NCBI GenBank assembly: GCA_902772585.1
Contig: CACYBB010000001.1
Span: forward strand, 1-64,000
Reading direction: 5' to 3'
Length of the DNA stretch: 64,000 nucleotides
From: an uncultured Bacteroidales bacterium
Lineage (GTDB): Bacteria > Bacteroidota > Bacteroidia > Bacteroidales > Bacteroidaceae
A program made the position numbers and the translations under genes. Below, in pieces: positions 20,312 through 28,794 of this stretch. The notes below the pieces were generated by a model. The model had not been told where the DNA came from and made no database searches. It worked only from the letters and a program-made list of their open reading frames with translations. The first letter of the stretch is position 1, and the number at the start of each line of letters is the position of its first letter.

Positions 20312-21204
20312 GACAAGACTCACCAAAGGCATGGCTATTGGCAGCCCGTCCGAAGACGCTGACGGGAGCCGCTGTACCCGTTATCATCGGACTGGCATTG
20401 GCGTGGGTTGACACTCGCGAGTTTGTTTCCGATGTCTTCAGTTGGACTGCTGCCCTACTCTGCTTGGCTTTTGCCCTGATCATGCAGATAGATGCCAACT
20501 TCATCAACGACTTCTTCGACTATGCTCGTGGCAACGACGATGCAGAGAGACGATTGGGACCGCTGCGTGCCTGTACGCAAGGATGGGTAAAGGCGGACTC
20601 CATGAAGCGTGCCATTGCGCTGACGACGTGTATTGCCTGTCTTGTGGGCTTGCCACTCATCTGGCATGGCGGCATGGAGATGATCATGATTGGTATCCTT
20701 TGTGTGCTGTTCTGTTTCCTCTACACCACCCATCTGTCATACATCGGTATGGGCGACCTGCTGGTGGTAGTCTTCTTTGGCATCGTACCCGTTTGCATCA
20801 CCTATTATATACAGTTGCACACGTGTACGTGGCAAGTGTTCATTGCCTCTATGGCCTGTGGACTGGTCATCGACGCCTTACTCATCATCAATAACTACCG
20901 CGATAGAGACAACGATCGCGAGGACGAAAAGAAGACGCTGGTGGTAGAAATTGGTGCTGAAGCAACAGAATGGCTCTACTTGTCGCTGGGCATAGTGGCT
21001 GTCCTGGCTGGAATCATCTTCTGGATGAACGGACACATTCTGGCCTTCGTGTTGCCCATCTTCTACCTGTTGCTACATGTGCTCACTTGGCAGAAGATGC
21101 GACGCATCAATCATGGTCGCGAGCTTAACAAATGTCTGGGTGAGACGGCTCGCAACATATTGATTTACGGACTTTGCGTAGCAATAGGACTGTTGCTTAT
21201 CTGA
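20299..21204 (+). CDS. menA: 1,4-dihydroxy-2-naphthoate polyprenyltransferase
   Basis: 301 residues, UbiA superfamily integral membrane prenyltransferase with about eight hydrophobic helices. The two Asp-rich metal/pyrophosphate motifs are NDFFDYARGNDDAER (about 71-85) and DRDNDREDEKKT (about 202-213). MenA-type features are the N-terminus SPKAWLLAARPKTLTGAAVPV and the C-terminal CLGETARN. It attaches the isoprenoid tail to DHNA to form demethylmenaquinone, the electron carrier of anaerobic Bacteroidetes respiration. Starts within the HD gene (13 nt overlap); its end overlaps a converging small gene by 8 nt. Confidence 0.92.
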   Translation: MDEIRQDSPKAWLLAARPKTLTGAAVPVIIGLALAWVDTREFVSDVFSWTAALLCLAFALIMQIDANFINDFFDYARGNDDAERRLGPLRACTQGWVKADSMKRAIALTTCIACLVGLPLIWHGGMEMIMIGILCVLFCFLYTTHLSYIGMGDLLVVVFFGIVPVCITYYIQLHTCTWQVFIASMACGLVIDALLIINNYRDRDNDREDEKKTLVVEIGAEATEWLYLSLGIVAVLAGIIFWMNGHILAFVLPIFYLLLHVLTWQKMRRINHGRELNKCLGETARNILIYGLCVAIGLLLI

Positions 21205-21355
21205 AATAAAACCAGTAAATCGCTACGCCTATAGCTATCAGCACAAGCGTAACGATGGTTTTCACGAGGCACGACGCTACTCTCTTTACAACCAGCACGC
21301 CAATAATAATCAGTGCCAGTAGCGCCAAATAGTATGTAAAGTTGCCTGCTATCAT
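21197..21355 (-). CDS. 52-residue hydrophobic peptide after rluA
   Basis: A small minus-strand frame, MIAGNFTYYLALLALIIIG through AIGVAIYWFYFR, with two hydrophobic helices separated by KRVASCLVK. The ATG overlaps the stop of the upstream pseudouridine synthase in ATGA (21352-21355), which suggests translational coupling. Its 3' end overlaps menA by 8 nt. No family is recognised. It could be a chance frame, but the overlap and clean two-helix design favour a real small membrane protein. Confidence 0.6.
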   Translation of the reverse strand: MIAGNFTYYLALLALIIIGVLVVKRVASCLVKTIVTLVLIAIGVAIYWFYFR

Positions 21356-22308
21356 TTGAACAAGTGTTTAAATGTTGCTGGAATAGTCGTCTCAAACTCC
21401 ATAGGCTGATGCGTCCAAGGATGCTCGAAGCACAACAGCCAAGCATGCAGACACAGACGATGCAAAGGGTCGTCACCATTGCCATACTTCACGTCGCCAC
21501 AGACGGGATGCCCCATATCGGCAGCATGTACACGAATCTGGTTCTTGCGTCCTGTCTCCAGCTTAAACTCCACCAGCGAGTGATCCGTGGTGCGGTCCAG
21601 TACGTGAAAATGCGTAATGGCCAGCTTACCACCATTATCTACTGGCGACGAATAGGTAACATAGGCCTTGTTGTCCTTCAGCCAGTTCTCAATGGTACCG
21701 TCGTCCTGCTCCATCTCGCCAGACAATACGGCAACATAGCGACGGTCATAGACTATCTGGTGCCAGTTATGCTCCAACACCTGCTCCGTCTCCATATCCT
21801 TCGCATAGACCATTAGGCCGCTGGTGTCCCTATCCAGACGGTGCACCACATGGGCTGTGCACTTCTGGCGCGACTTTTTGAAATAGTCATCCAGCACCGA
21901 TTTCACGTTCAGCGACGAGTGTCCACCTGCCATCGATAGGATACCAGGCTGCTTCTCAATGACGATGAGCCAACGGTCTTCATAGACAATCTTCACATAG
22001 CGACTCTTGAACGTCTGCTGGTTGCGCTTCGTCTTGGAGAAGGCTACCTTCATACCAGGTTCAAGCAGATAGTCAAACTGTGTCACCGTCTTACCGTTTA
22101 CCTTGACACCCTGTCCCTGCAGCGTCAGTTTTATCTTGTTCTTCGACTGCTTGACATTTGCCAATAGGAATTCCAACAGAGGCTGTTCCTCTGTCACTTG
22201 GAAGTGGTCGTATTCACCTTGTGTATTCGTGCTGTATCTCATTTCTTTCAACTGGGCACTGAACGAAAGCCCCTCCAGCAAAGGGAGGGGCTTCTGTTCG
22301 ATAACCAT
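21352..22308 (-). CDS. RluA-family pseudouridine synthase
   Basis: 318 residues. An N-terminal S4-like RNA-binding segment (PLLEFLLANVKQSKNKIKLTLQGQGVKVNG) is followed by the catalytic domain with the motif HRLDRDTSGLMVYAKD, the catalytic Asp at about residue 161. The later KLETGRKNQIRVHAADMGHPVCGD is also typical of RluA/RluD/YlyB enzymes. It isomerises uridine in rRNA or tRNA; the exact target is not predictable. It follows pgm after 3 nt. The first codons form a GC-rich hairpin (22267-22293). Confidence 0.9.
   Translation of the reverse strand: MVIEQKPLPLLEGLSFSAQLKEMRYSTNTQGEYDHFQVTEEQPLLEFLLANVKQSKNKIKLTLQGQGVKVNGKTVTQFDYLLEPGMKVAFSKTKRNQQTFKSRYVKIVYEDRWLIVIEKQPGILSMAGGHSSLNVKSVLDDYFKKSRQKCTAHVVHRLDRDTSGLMVYAKDMETEQVLEHNWHQIVYDRRYVAVLSGEMEQDDGTIENWLKDNKAYVTYSSPVDNGGKLAITHFHVLDRTTDHSLVEFKLETGRKNQIRVHAADMGHPVCGDVKYGNGDDPLHRLCLHAWLLCFEHPWTHQPMEFETTIPATFKHLFK
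22267..22293. repeat. GC-rich palindrome in the first codons of the RluA gene
   Basis: AAGCCCCTCC (22267-22276) and GGAGGGGCTT (22284-22293) form a 10 bp stem with a 7 nt loop, encoding KPLPLLEGL on the minus strand. It sits right after the start codon and could slow initiation or terminate pgm transcripts. Confidence 0.65.
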
Positions 22309-22311
22309 TTG

Positions 22312-24060
22312 TTATAAGTTCAGACTCTTCTTGATGGCCTCAATCTTCTGTTCTGCAGCCTTCAGGCAACGCTCATAGTCAGCAGCGCCCTTGAAGGATG
22401 GGTCTTTCACCTCGGTGTAGAACTTAATCTTAGGCTCTGTTCCAGAAGGACGGACACTGACCTTCGTGCCATCCTCGCAGAACCACTGCAGCACATTAGA
22501 CTTAGCAGGCATGTCGAGTGGCTTCACAGCACCGTCGGCAGTCTTGGCCTCCAGCAGCTGGAAGTCCTTCTGCAGGGTAATCTTCGAACCACCCAGATCC
22601 TTTGGAGGATTAGCGCGGAAGTCGGTCATCATCTGCTTAATCTCGTCAGCACCACTCTTACCAGGACGTACCACGTTGATGGTTACCTCCTTCGAGAATC
22701 CGTACTCCTTATAGATGTTCATCAGCAGGTCATACAGCGTCATGCCGTTGTCGCGAGCCCATGCAGCAATCTCACAAATCAGACAGATAGCTGCGGGGGA
22801 GTCCTTATCGCGTACCTTATCGTATGGCAGGAAGCCGAAGCTTTCCTCACCACCACCGATGTACTTCTTCTTCTTGCCCTCGTTGACGCGAATCTCGTTG
22901 GCAATCCACTTGAAGCCAGTGTAGCAGTCCATGTATTCCACCTGATTCTTCTTGGCAATCTCAGCAATCACCTCAGTGGTAACGATGGTCTTCACGATGA
23001 ACTCGTTGCCCTTCAGCTGACCGAGTTTCTTCTTGTTGGCAATGATGTACCAAGAGAACATCATACAGGTCTGGTTACCATTCAGAATCTCCCACTCGCC
23101 TTTCGAGTTACGGCAGACAATAGCCAAGCGGTCTGCATCAGGGTCAGAAGCAATCACCAGGTCGGCATTCAGCTTCGTACCCAGCTTCATACCCAGTGTC
23201 ATAGCCTCGGCATTCTCTGGGTTCGGGCTGACAACCGTTGGGAAGTTACCGTCGATAACCATCTGCTCGGGAACCACGTGGATGTTCTGGAAGCCCCAAG
23301 AGCGCAGTGCCATCGGGACGATGACGCGACCAGTGCCGTGCATGGGTGAGTAGACAATGTTCAGGTCCTTCTGGCGCAGGATGACATCCTGGTCAACCAT
23401 AGCCTCCTTGACAGCCTGGATGTAGTCCCAGTCCATCTCACCACCAATAGGAATGATGAGGTCCTTGTTGGCCTGCCACTTCACGTCGCTAATCTTTACC
23501 TTTTCAACCTCAGCAATGATACCTACATCGTGTGGAGCAAGCACCTGAGCACCATCGTCCCAGTAAGCCTTGTAGCCATTATACTCGCGGGGGTTATGCG
23601 AAGCGGTGACGTTCACACCAGCCTGGCAGCCCAGGTGACGGATGGCGTAAGAAATCTCTGGTGTGGGGCGCAGACTCTCAAACAGGTAAACCTTGATGCC
23701 GTTGGCAGAGAAGATGTCTGCAACACTCTCTGCAAACATGCGTCCGTTGTTACGACAGTCATGACCTACTACTACTGAGCACTGCTTGCCAGGGAATGCC
23801 TTCAGGATATAGTTGGCAAAACCCTGTGTAGCCATACCTACGATATACTTGTTCATGCGGTTGGTACCGGCACCCATGATGCCACGCAGTCCACCCGTAC
23901 CGAATTCCAGGTCACGATAGAAAGCATCAATCAGGTCTGTCTTGTCGGCATTGTCCAACATAGCCTGCACTTCCTTACGTGTCTCCTCATCAAAGGCCGG
24001 AGAGAGCCATTCCTTTGCACGTGCCTCGCACTGAGCAATCAATTGAGCGTTGTTTTCCAT
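22312..24060 (-). CDS. Phosphoglucomutase/phosphomannomutase family enzyme
   Basis: 582 residues of the alpha-D-phosphohexomutase superfamily. The active-site phosphoserine loop is VTASHNPREYNGYK (Ser near 153), the metal loop is ASDPDADRLAI, the sugar-binding loop GGGEESFGF, and the phosphate loop RPSGTEPKIKFY near the C-terminus. It interconverts hexose-6-phosphate and hexose-1-phosphate, feeding glycogen and nucleotide-sugar synthesis, both represented downstream in the window. Length and GGGEESFG suggest phosphoglucomutase or a phospho-sugar mutase of the PGM2 type. Its promoter lies in one arm of a 15 bp palindrome. Confidence 0.92.
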   Translation of the reverse strand: MENNAQLIAQCEARAKEWLSPAFDEETRKEVQAMLDNADKTDLIDAFYRDLEFGTGGLRGIMGAGTNRMNKYIVGMATQGFANYILKAFPGKQCSVVVGHDCRNNGRMFAESVADIFSANGIKVYLFESLRPTPEISYAIRHLGCQAGVNVTASHNPREYNGYKAYWDDGAQVLAPHDVGIIAEVEKVKISDVKWQANKDLIIPIGGEMDWDYIQAVKEAMVDQDVILRQKDLNIVYSPMHGTGRVIVPMALRSWGFQNIHVVPEQMVIDGNFPTVVSPNPENAEAMTLGMKLGTKLNADLVIASDPDADRLAIVCRNSKGEWEILNGNQTCMMFSWYIIANKKKLGQLKGNEFIVKTIVTTEVIAEIAKKNQVEYMDCYTGFKWIANEIRVNEGKKKKYIGGGEESFGFLPYDKVRDKDSPAAICLICEIAAWARDNGMTLYDLLMNIYKEYGFSKEVTINVVRPGKSGADEIKQMMTDFRANPPKDLGGSKITLQKDFQLLEAKTADGAVKPLDMPAKSNVLQWFCEDGTKVSVRPSGTEPKIKFYTEVKDPSFKGAADYERCLKAAEQKIEAIKKSLNL

Positions 24061-24103
24061 AAAAAATTACTTAAGTTTTAAGATTAGTAACATTTCTAAT
24101 ACG

Positions 24104-24140
24104 CAAAGATACTGATTTTTTTCCGAAATCAGTATCTTTG
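24104..24140. repeat. 15 bp perfect inverted repeat carrying two -7 boxes
   Basis: CAAAGATACTGATTT (24104-24118) and its reverse complement (24126-24140) around a 7 nt loop. Each arm contains TATCTTTG, one facing pgm (minus) and one facing right (plus). It lies between the TPR gene end and the pgm start, so it can be both the pgm promoter and a terminator-like stem for the TPR gene. Confidence 0.75.
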
Positions 24141-24183
24141 GTCTGTATTTTTTACATTTTTTATTATTTCCCGCATTTTTTTC

Positions 24184-24214
24184 TCACCTCTCACTTCTTA
24201 CTTCTGACCTCTCA
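24184..24214. repeat. CTCACTTCTTACTTCTGAC micro-repeat at the TPR gene end
   Basis: Imperfect repeats of a CTCACTTC/TTACTTCTG unit span the stop codon region of the TPR gene and supply its last codons (MRGQK). Confidence 0.45.
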
Positions 24215-25403
24215 TCAGTCTATCTATCTCATCAAACTGTTTCCCCTTGTTCAGATTCAGATAGATACGATACAGCGCAGGCCCCCAACGTCCTATGTCG
24301 TCAGGCATCAGTTCACGGTATTTCTCCATCATCGGACAAGCATCCGTATAGAGTTTTGTCAGTTGTGCGCGATACTTGCGCGGGTCGTTCAACTGCTCCA
24401 GCGACAATGCCTCGTTCAGATAACACGTTGCTATATTATAATAAGGTTCTGGCTGCTCCTTGTTCAGGGCTATCATCTGACGACTCACGTCAATGCACTC
24501 GCTGTGCTTGTTCATGTTCAGCAGGGCTATCGACTTTGCCAACAGGAAGAGCGAATTGTTCGGACTCCTCTTCAGTCCCTGCTCCGCCAGTTGTAACACC
24601 TTTTCATGATGTCCCACCGAATTGTAGTGGTCTGCCAGACGCGGGAAGAAGTACGGATAGGTCGGAAACAGCTTGAAGCCAAGATTCAGTGTCTTCAGAT
24701 ACTCGTCTTTGTTTTTCAGCTGCTGGTAGGCCTCACACATGTAGTGCATCACAAACTTCGATTTATCATAATCTGTGAGTGCCAGCTGACTGTATTTCAG
24801 CGTCATCTTCGGGTCTTTCAATCTGAAGCCACAGAGTGTAGCCCAGTAGGCAGCCTGAGAAACCTGCTTGTCGCTCTCTAGGTAGTTATACCCTGTAAAC
24901 AGAGGCTGGTGAGCAGCACCAATATACAAGTCGAAATAGTCGAAGGCCTTACGATAGTCCTCACGACGCACCTGATAGGTTCCTCCGTAGTACAGGTTCG
25001 GGCGCAACAGGTTCAACTGCTCAGCGTGCTCCTTGCGATACTCCAGTTTCACGCGTCCTTTCTCGTCTGGCTTCATATCCAGCGAGTCGAGGGTCTCGGC
25101 AACGCGATACATACGCTGGGTGATATTAAAGAAGGCAGCTGTGTCGTAGGCCTGCTTCAGATAAAGCTTCTCGTTAGCCTGTGCATACTGTCCTGCAACA
25201 GCATCATACCACGTGGCATAAATCTTGGCATTCGTGCGATTCTCAGGATTCTTCACCAAGTCCTTCATCAGCTTCTCTGCCTTGTCATAGTCCTTACCAC
25301 TCTTGATGTAAGTCCGTGCCTGCGAGAGCTCTTTCTTCTGCCCCCACATTCCCGTTGTCATCATCGTCAAGAGAAGTATTGAAAACAATATCTTTTGTAC
25401 CAT
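24198..25403 (-). CDS. Exported tetratricopeptide-repeat protein
   Basis: 401 residues: signal peptide MVQKILFSILLLTMMTTGMWG, then helical repeats. TPR-like elements include AKIYATWYDAVAGQYAQANEKLY, DYRKAFDYFDLYIGAA, AYWATLCGFRLKDPKMTLKYSQLAL and LADHYNSVGHHEKVLQLAEQGLKRSPNN (about 235-262), the best match. Probably a periplasmic protein-protein interaction scaffold; partner unknown. A -7 box lies 29 nt upstream. The last residues overlap a short intergenic-type repeat, so the C-terminus may vary between strains. Confidence 0.82.
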   Translation of the reverse strand: MVQKILFSILLLTMMTTGMWGQKKELSQARTYIKSGKDYDKAEKLMKDLVKNPENRTNAKIYATWYDAVAGQYAQANEKLYLKQAYDTAAFFNITQRMYRVAETLDSLDMKPDEKGRVKLEYRKEHAEQLNLLRPNLYYGGTYQVRREDYRKAFDYFDLYIGAAHQPLFTGYNYLESDKQVSQAAYWATLCGFRLKDPKMTLKYSQLALTDYDKSKFVMHYMCEAYQQLKNKDEYLKTLNLGFKLFPTYPYFFPRLADHYNSVGHHEKVLQLAEQGLKRSPNNSLFLLAKSIALLNMNKHSECIDVSRQMIALNKEQPEPYYNIATCYLNEALSLEQLNDPRKYRAQLTKLYTDACPMMEKYRELMPDDIGRWGPALYRIYLNLNKGKQFDEIDRLMRGQK

Positions 25404-25431
25404 TTTGCTAGTTTAATTCCGATTTCGCCTG

Positions 25432-25439
25432 CAAAGGTA
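25432..25439 (-). promoter_or_regulatory. -7 box of the TPR gene
   Basis: TACCTTTG on the minus strand, 29 nt before the ATG at 25403. No -33 at the right distance. Confidence 0.5.
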
Positions 25440-25553
25440 CAAATAAAAAGCGAGAAAATTTTCGTTTTATGCAAAAATCACATTAAATTTATTCGCGAAA
25501 CTTAACCTTTTTAATAAATGACTAGTGAAGAGGGTAAAAAGTGAAATTTGAAT

Positions 25554-25590
25554 CGAACTTATTAACTTATAACTTATTCACTTTGGACAT
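25554..25590 (+). repeat. Left arm of the large inverted repeat
   Basis: Contains TTATTAACTT (25559-25568) and TTATTCACTT (25574-25583) spaced 15 bp apart. Its reverse complement is found at 25753-25789 with four mismatches. Confidence 0.8.
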
Positions 25591-25752
25591 TTAGGTTATA
25601 AATAATCAATAAAGGGGTGAATGGAGATAGGGAAAACAGATTACAGGGAAGATAATAGTGCTAATTATACAATAATTATATTTATATTTTATATAATATT
25701 ATAATATTACATAAAATATAAGCATCTATTTCGAGAAAATCGCAGAATACAG

Positions 25753-25789
25753 ATATCCAAAGTGAATAAGTTATAAGTGAATAACCTCG
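25753..25789 (-). repeat. Right arm of the large inverted repeat
   Basis: On the minus strand carries two TTATTCACTT boxes (25775-25784 and 25760-25769), again 15 bp apart. Confidence 0.8.
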
Positions 25790-26024
25790 GTAGGAAATTT
25801 TATAGAAAATAATTACCAAAATTTTTGCATATTTTGCGAAAAATTTGTACCTTTTCATCAGATGCAAAAAGGATAAAAGCGTCTGAAAATTTGCGGCATA
25901 ACTATGGAGAAAATCTTTTCTGGCACATAAGGAAGTTATCCATCGTACAACTGCAAAAGCAAGGACTAAGGAATAGGCTTTAAGAAAGAGGAAATATTTT
26001 TACACCCCTTAAAATTTATAACAA

Positions 26025-26822
26025 TTAATAGTACCTAGGGCGAAATTGGCGTTGGCGGACGGCCTCGAACATGAGGATGGCGGCAGAGACGGAAACGTTC
26101 AGAGAGTCGCCAATGCCAAGCATGGGAATCTTGATGTGCTCGTCAGCAGCCTGACGCCATTGGTCAGTCAGTCCTGTTGCCTCGGTACCCATGACAATAG
26201 CTGTGGGACGAGCCATATCCGTTTCGTAATAATAAGAAGAGTCCTGCAGTTGGGCAGTAAGGATGCGGATGCCACGAGCCTTTAGCCACTGGATGCATTG
26301 CGCTGATGTACAGGCTACGGTCGGCACGCTGAAGAAGGCACCTACAGAGGCACGGATGATATTGGGATTGTAGAGGTCGCATTGCGGGTCGCAGACGATG
26401 ACAGCATCGACATTAGCAGCATCGGCAGAACGAAGGATGGCTCCTACGTTGCCGGGTTTCTCAACACCCTCCATGATGACTACTAGAGGCGATTTCTGCA
26501 ACTGCAGGCTGTCAAGAGTACGCTGTTGGGCAACAACCTCGGCGATGACACCCTCAGTACCACCACGATACGCCACCTTATTATATATATCAGTAGAGAC
26601 CTGAAACACACGAGCACCCTCAGCCTGCGGCTCTTCTGAACCGAAAATCTCTGGGCACCAAAAGAGCGTATCGACCTGATAGCCGCTTTGGATGCAACGC
26701 TCTATCTCTCGTCTACCCTCCACAATGAAGAGTTCACGCTGGCGACGGACCTGCGACTTCTGCTGCAATTCCAGCAACAGCTTTATTTTCGGATTCTGGG
26801 CACTTGATATGATGTCAACCAT
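26025..26822 (-). CDS. TrmH/SpoU-family RNA 2'-O-methyltransferase
   Basis: 265 residues, SPOUT superfamily. An N-terminal substrate-binding segment (ISSAQNPKIKLLLELQQKSQVRRQRELFIVEG) precedes the knotted SAM domain with VIMEGVEKPGNVGAILRSADAANVDAV, IVMGTEATGL and IPMLGIGDSLNVSVSAAILMFE, the three SpoU motifs. It methylates a ribose in rRNA or tRNA, target unknown. I start at the ATG at 26822; the frame extends to a TTG at 26843, but the extra residues come from a CAATAACCATTAAGCAAT micro-repeat. It lies 27 nt after nadE and is likely co-transcribed. Confidence 0.9.
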   Translation of the reverse strand: MVDIISSAQNPKIKLLLELQQKSQVRRQRELFIVEGRREIERCIQSGYQVDTLFWCPEIFGSEEPQAEGARVFQVSTDIYNKVAYRGGTEGVIAEVVAQQRTLDSLQLQKSPLVVIMEGVEKPGNVGAILRSADAANVDAVIVCDPQCDLYNPNIIRASVGAFFSVPTVACTSAQCIQWLKARGIRILTAQLQDSSYYYETDMARPTAIVMGTEATGLTDQWRQAADEHIKIPMLGIGDSLNVSVSAAILMFEAVRQRQFRPRYY

Positions 26823-26849
26823 TGGGCAATAACCATTAAGCAATAATCG

Positions 26850-28769
26850 TTAGAGCTCCTCACACTCTTTCAGCCACAAGGTAGAGCAGGCATCGCTGGG
26901 CATGCGCCAATCGCCACGAGGTGACAACGAGATGCTACCAACCTTCGGACCGTCGGGCAGACACGAGCGCTTGAACTGCTGCGAGAAGAAACGACGACAG
27001 AACGTGGTCAGCCACTTCTTGATAGTTTCCTTATCGTAAGCCTCACCAAAGGCACGTTGTGCCATGAGAAATATCTTGGCAGGACGGAAACCGAAACGCA
27101 GCATGTAGTAGAGGAAGAAGTCGTGCAACTCATAAGGACCCACCAGGTCTTCCGTCTTCTGCTTGATGTTACCCTCCTCGTCGGCAGGTGTCAATTCTGG
27201 CGAAATGGGTGTGTCGACAATGTCTATCAGCGTCTCGCTGACAGCAGCAAAGGCGTCGAGCGATGCAAAGTAGCGTACCAAATACTGGATGAGTGTCTTG
27301 GGAATGCCTGCATTCACGCCATACATCGACATATGATCACCATTATATGTTGCCCATCCGAGTGCCAGTTCTGACAGGTCGCCCGTACCCACCACGAGAG
27401 CGTTGCACTTGTTGGCCAAGTCCATGAGAATCTGCGTACGCTCGCGAGCCTGCGAATTCTCATAAGTAGCATCGTGGATTGAGGCATCGTGACCTATATC
27501 CTCGAAATGCTGGTTGACTGCCTTGGCGATAGATATCTCCATCTGCGAGATACCCAGCGACTGCATCAGTGAGGCTGCATTATCGTGGGTGCGATCGGAG
27601 GTGCCGAAGCCTGGCATCGTGACGCCGATGATACCTTTGCGGTCCAGTCCCAGCTTGTCGAATGTGCGTACGCAGACCAGCAGGGCTAGTGTGGAGTCCA
27701 GACCACCGCTGATACCCACCACAACATGTTCCATATGGGTATGCAACAGACGCTTGGCCAGACCAGCCGTCTGGATGTTCAAAATCTCCTCACAGGTTTC
27801 AGCCATCTCTTCATCTACAGGAATAAACGGATGCGGATCGATATTGCGTGTTAGTTCGAACTCCTTACCAATTGTAGTCTTGGCAGCAACTATTGTTGCA
27901 TGGGCGTGACGTTGGGCGTTGATGAACGTCGAATTGGTATGACGCTCAGTACGTAGGCGCTCCACATCAATCTGGGCCGTCTTCAGCTGTGGCTGGAACG
28001 AGAAGCGCTCACCCTCGACGAGAAGTCGTCCGTTCTCAAAAATCATCGCGTTGCCACCATATACTACATCTTGTGTCGATTCGCCAAAGCCACTAGACGC
28101 ATAGACGTAGCCACTCATGGTGCGCGCACTTTGCTGAGCTACCAGAGAGCGCAGGTAGTTATGCTTGCCGATAAGCTCGTCGCTGGCTGAGAGATTCAGG
28201 ATGATGTCTGCACCCGCCATCGTCAGGTTGTTGCTTGGCGGAATGGGTGCCCAGACGTCCTCGCAGATTTCCACGCCAAACTTGACGTCGCCCATCTGGA
28301 AGAGTTGGGGTTCGGCAGACAAGGTGACGGGTGTACCAGCCAGGTAGATATTTGTATCGTTCAGGTCTTGCGATGAGGCAAACCAGCGTTTCTCGTAGAA
28401 CTCGTTGTAGTTAGGCAGATAGGTCTTCGACACGACGCCCAGCAATGCACCACTCTGGATAACAGCAGCACAGTTGAGCAATAGTCCGCCAGCCTGAACG
28501 GGCAAGCCCACCACGCAGACGATATCGAGTTGGCGTGTGAAGTCTAGCAGTCGGAGCAGCCCCGCCTCAGACTTGTCGAGCAACAATTTCTCTTTGAACA
28601 AGTCCTGACATGTGTAACCTGTCAAGGACAGTTCTGGAAAGCAAAGTAGCTCTACGCCCTCGCTATCAGCCAGTGCGATGAGTTTCTCGATTTCCTGTAC
28701 GTTGTACTCCACATCGGCTACGCGTACGGCAGGTACTGCAGCAGCCACCTTGATGAATCCGTATTTCAT
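26850..28769 (-). CDS. nadE: Glutamine-dependent NAD+ synthetase
   Basis: 639 residues, two-domain NadE. The N-terminal nitrilase-like amidohydrolase (about 1-270) shows ELSLTGYTCQDLF (Glu of the E-K-C triad), Lys in SKTYLPNYNEFYEKRWF and Cys in FGVEICEDVWAP. The C-terminal synthetase has the PP-loop GISGGLDSTLALLV and VVGTGDLSELALGWATYNGDHMSMYGVN. It amidates nicotinate adenine dinucleotide to NAD+ using ammonia channelled from glutamine. Downstream of queA (25 nt), so queA-nadE-trmH form a likely operon. Confidence 0.95.
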   Translation of the reverse strand: MKYGFIKVAAAVPAVRVADVEYNVQEIEKLIALADSEGVELLCFPELSLTGYTCQDLFKEKLLLDKSEAGLLRLLDFTRQLDIVCVVGLPVQAGGLLLNCAAVIQSGALLGVVSKTYLPNYNEFYEKRWFASSQDLNDTNIYLAGTPVTLSAEPQLFQMGDVKFGVEICEDVWAPIPPSNNLTMAGADIILNLSASDELIGKHNYLRSLVAQQSARTMSGYVYASSGFGESTQDVVYGGNAMIFENGRLLVEGERFSFQPQLKTAQIDVERLRTERHTNSTFINAQRHAHATIVAAKTTIGKEFELTRNIDPHPFIPVDEEMAETCEEILNIQTAGLAKRLLHTHMEHVVVGISGGLDSTLALLVCVRTFDKLGLDRKGIIGVTMPGFGTSDRTHDNAASLMQSLGISQMEISIAKAVNQHFEDIGHDASIHDATYENSQARERTQILMDLANKCNALVVGTGDLSELALGWATYNGDHMSMYGVNAGIPKTLIQYLVRYFASLDAFAAVSETLIDIVDTPISPELTPADEEGNIKQKTEDLVGPYELHDFFLYYMLRFGFRPAKIFLMAQRAFGEAYDKETIKKWLTTFCRRFFSQQFKRSCLPDGPKVGSISLSPRGDWRMPSDACSTLWLKECEEL

Positions 28770-28794
28770 TTGACTTTTTACTGTTTGACAATTT

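Larger units (their letters stand above)
25440..26024. other. Non-coding AT-rich region between the TPR and TrmH genes
   Basis: About 585 bp with no convincing gene. It holds a 37 bp inverted repeat pair (25554-25590 and 25753-25789, 33 of 37 positions pairing), with TTATTCACTT-type boxes in each arm, around an almost pure A/T core (about 25669-25722). GAAATTT occurs 4 nt outside each arm (25543-25549, 25794-25800). TTATCCATC is at 25936-25944. This could be a replication origin (DnaA-like boxes plus an unwinding element) or a MITE-like element. The 61-codon frame on the minus strand is low-complexity and not credible. Confidence 0.6.

Noticed and set aside
24138-24596. Plus-strand frame from the palindrome into the TPR gene
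   Set aside because: Antisense to a well-supported gene. The -7 box in the palindrome keeps antisense transcription possible, but not coding.
25682-25867. 61-codon minus-strand frame in the AT-rich region
   Set aside because: Low complexity, rich in Ile/Tyr/Leu from A/T bias, no promoter, and overlaps the right arm of the inverted repeat.
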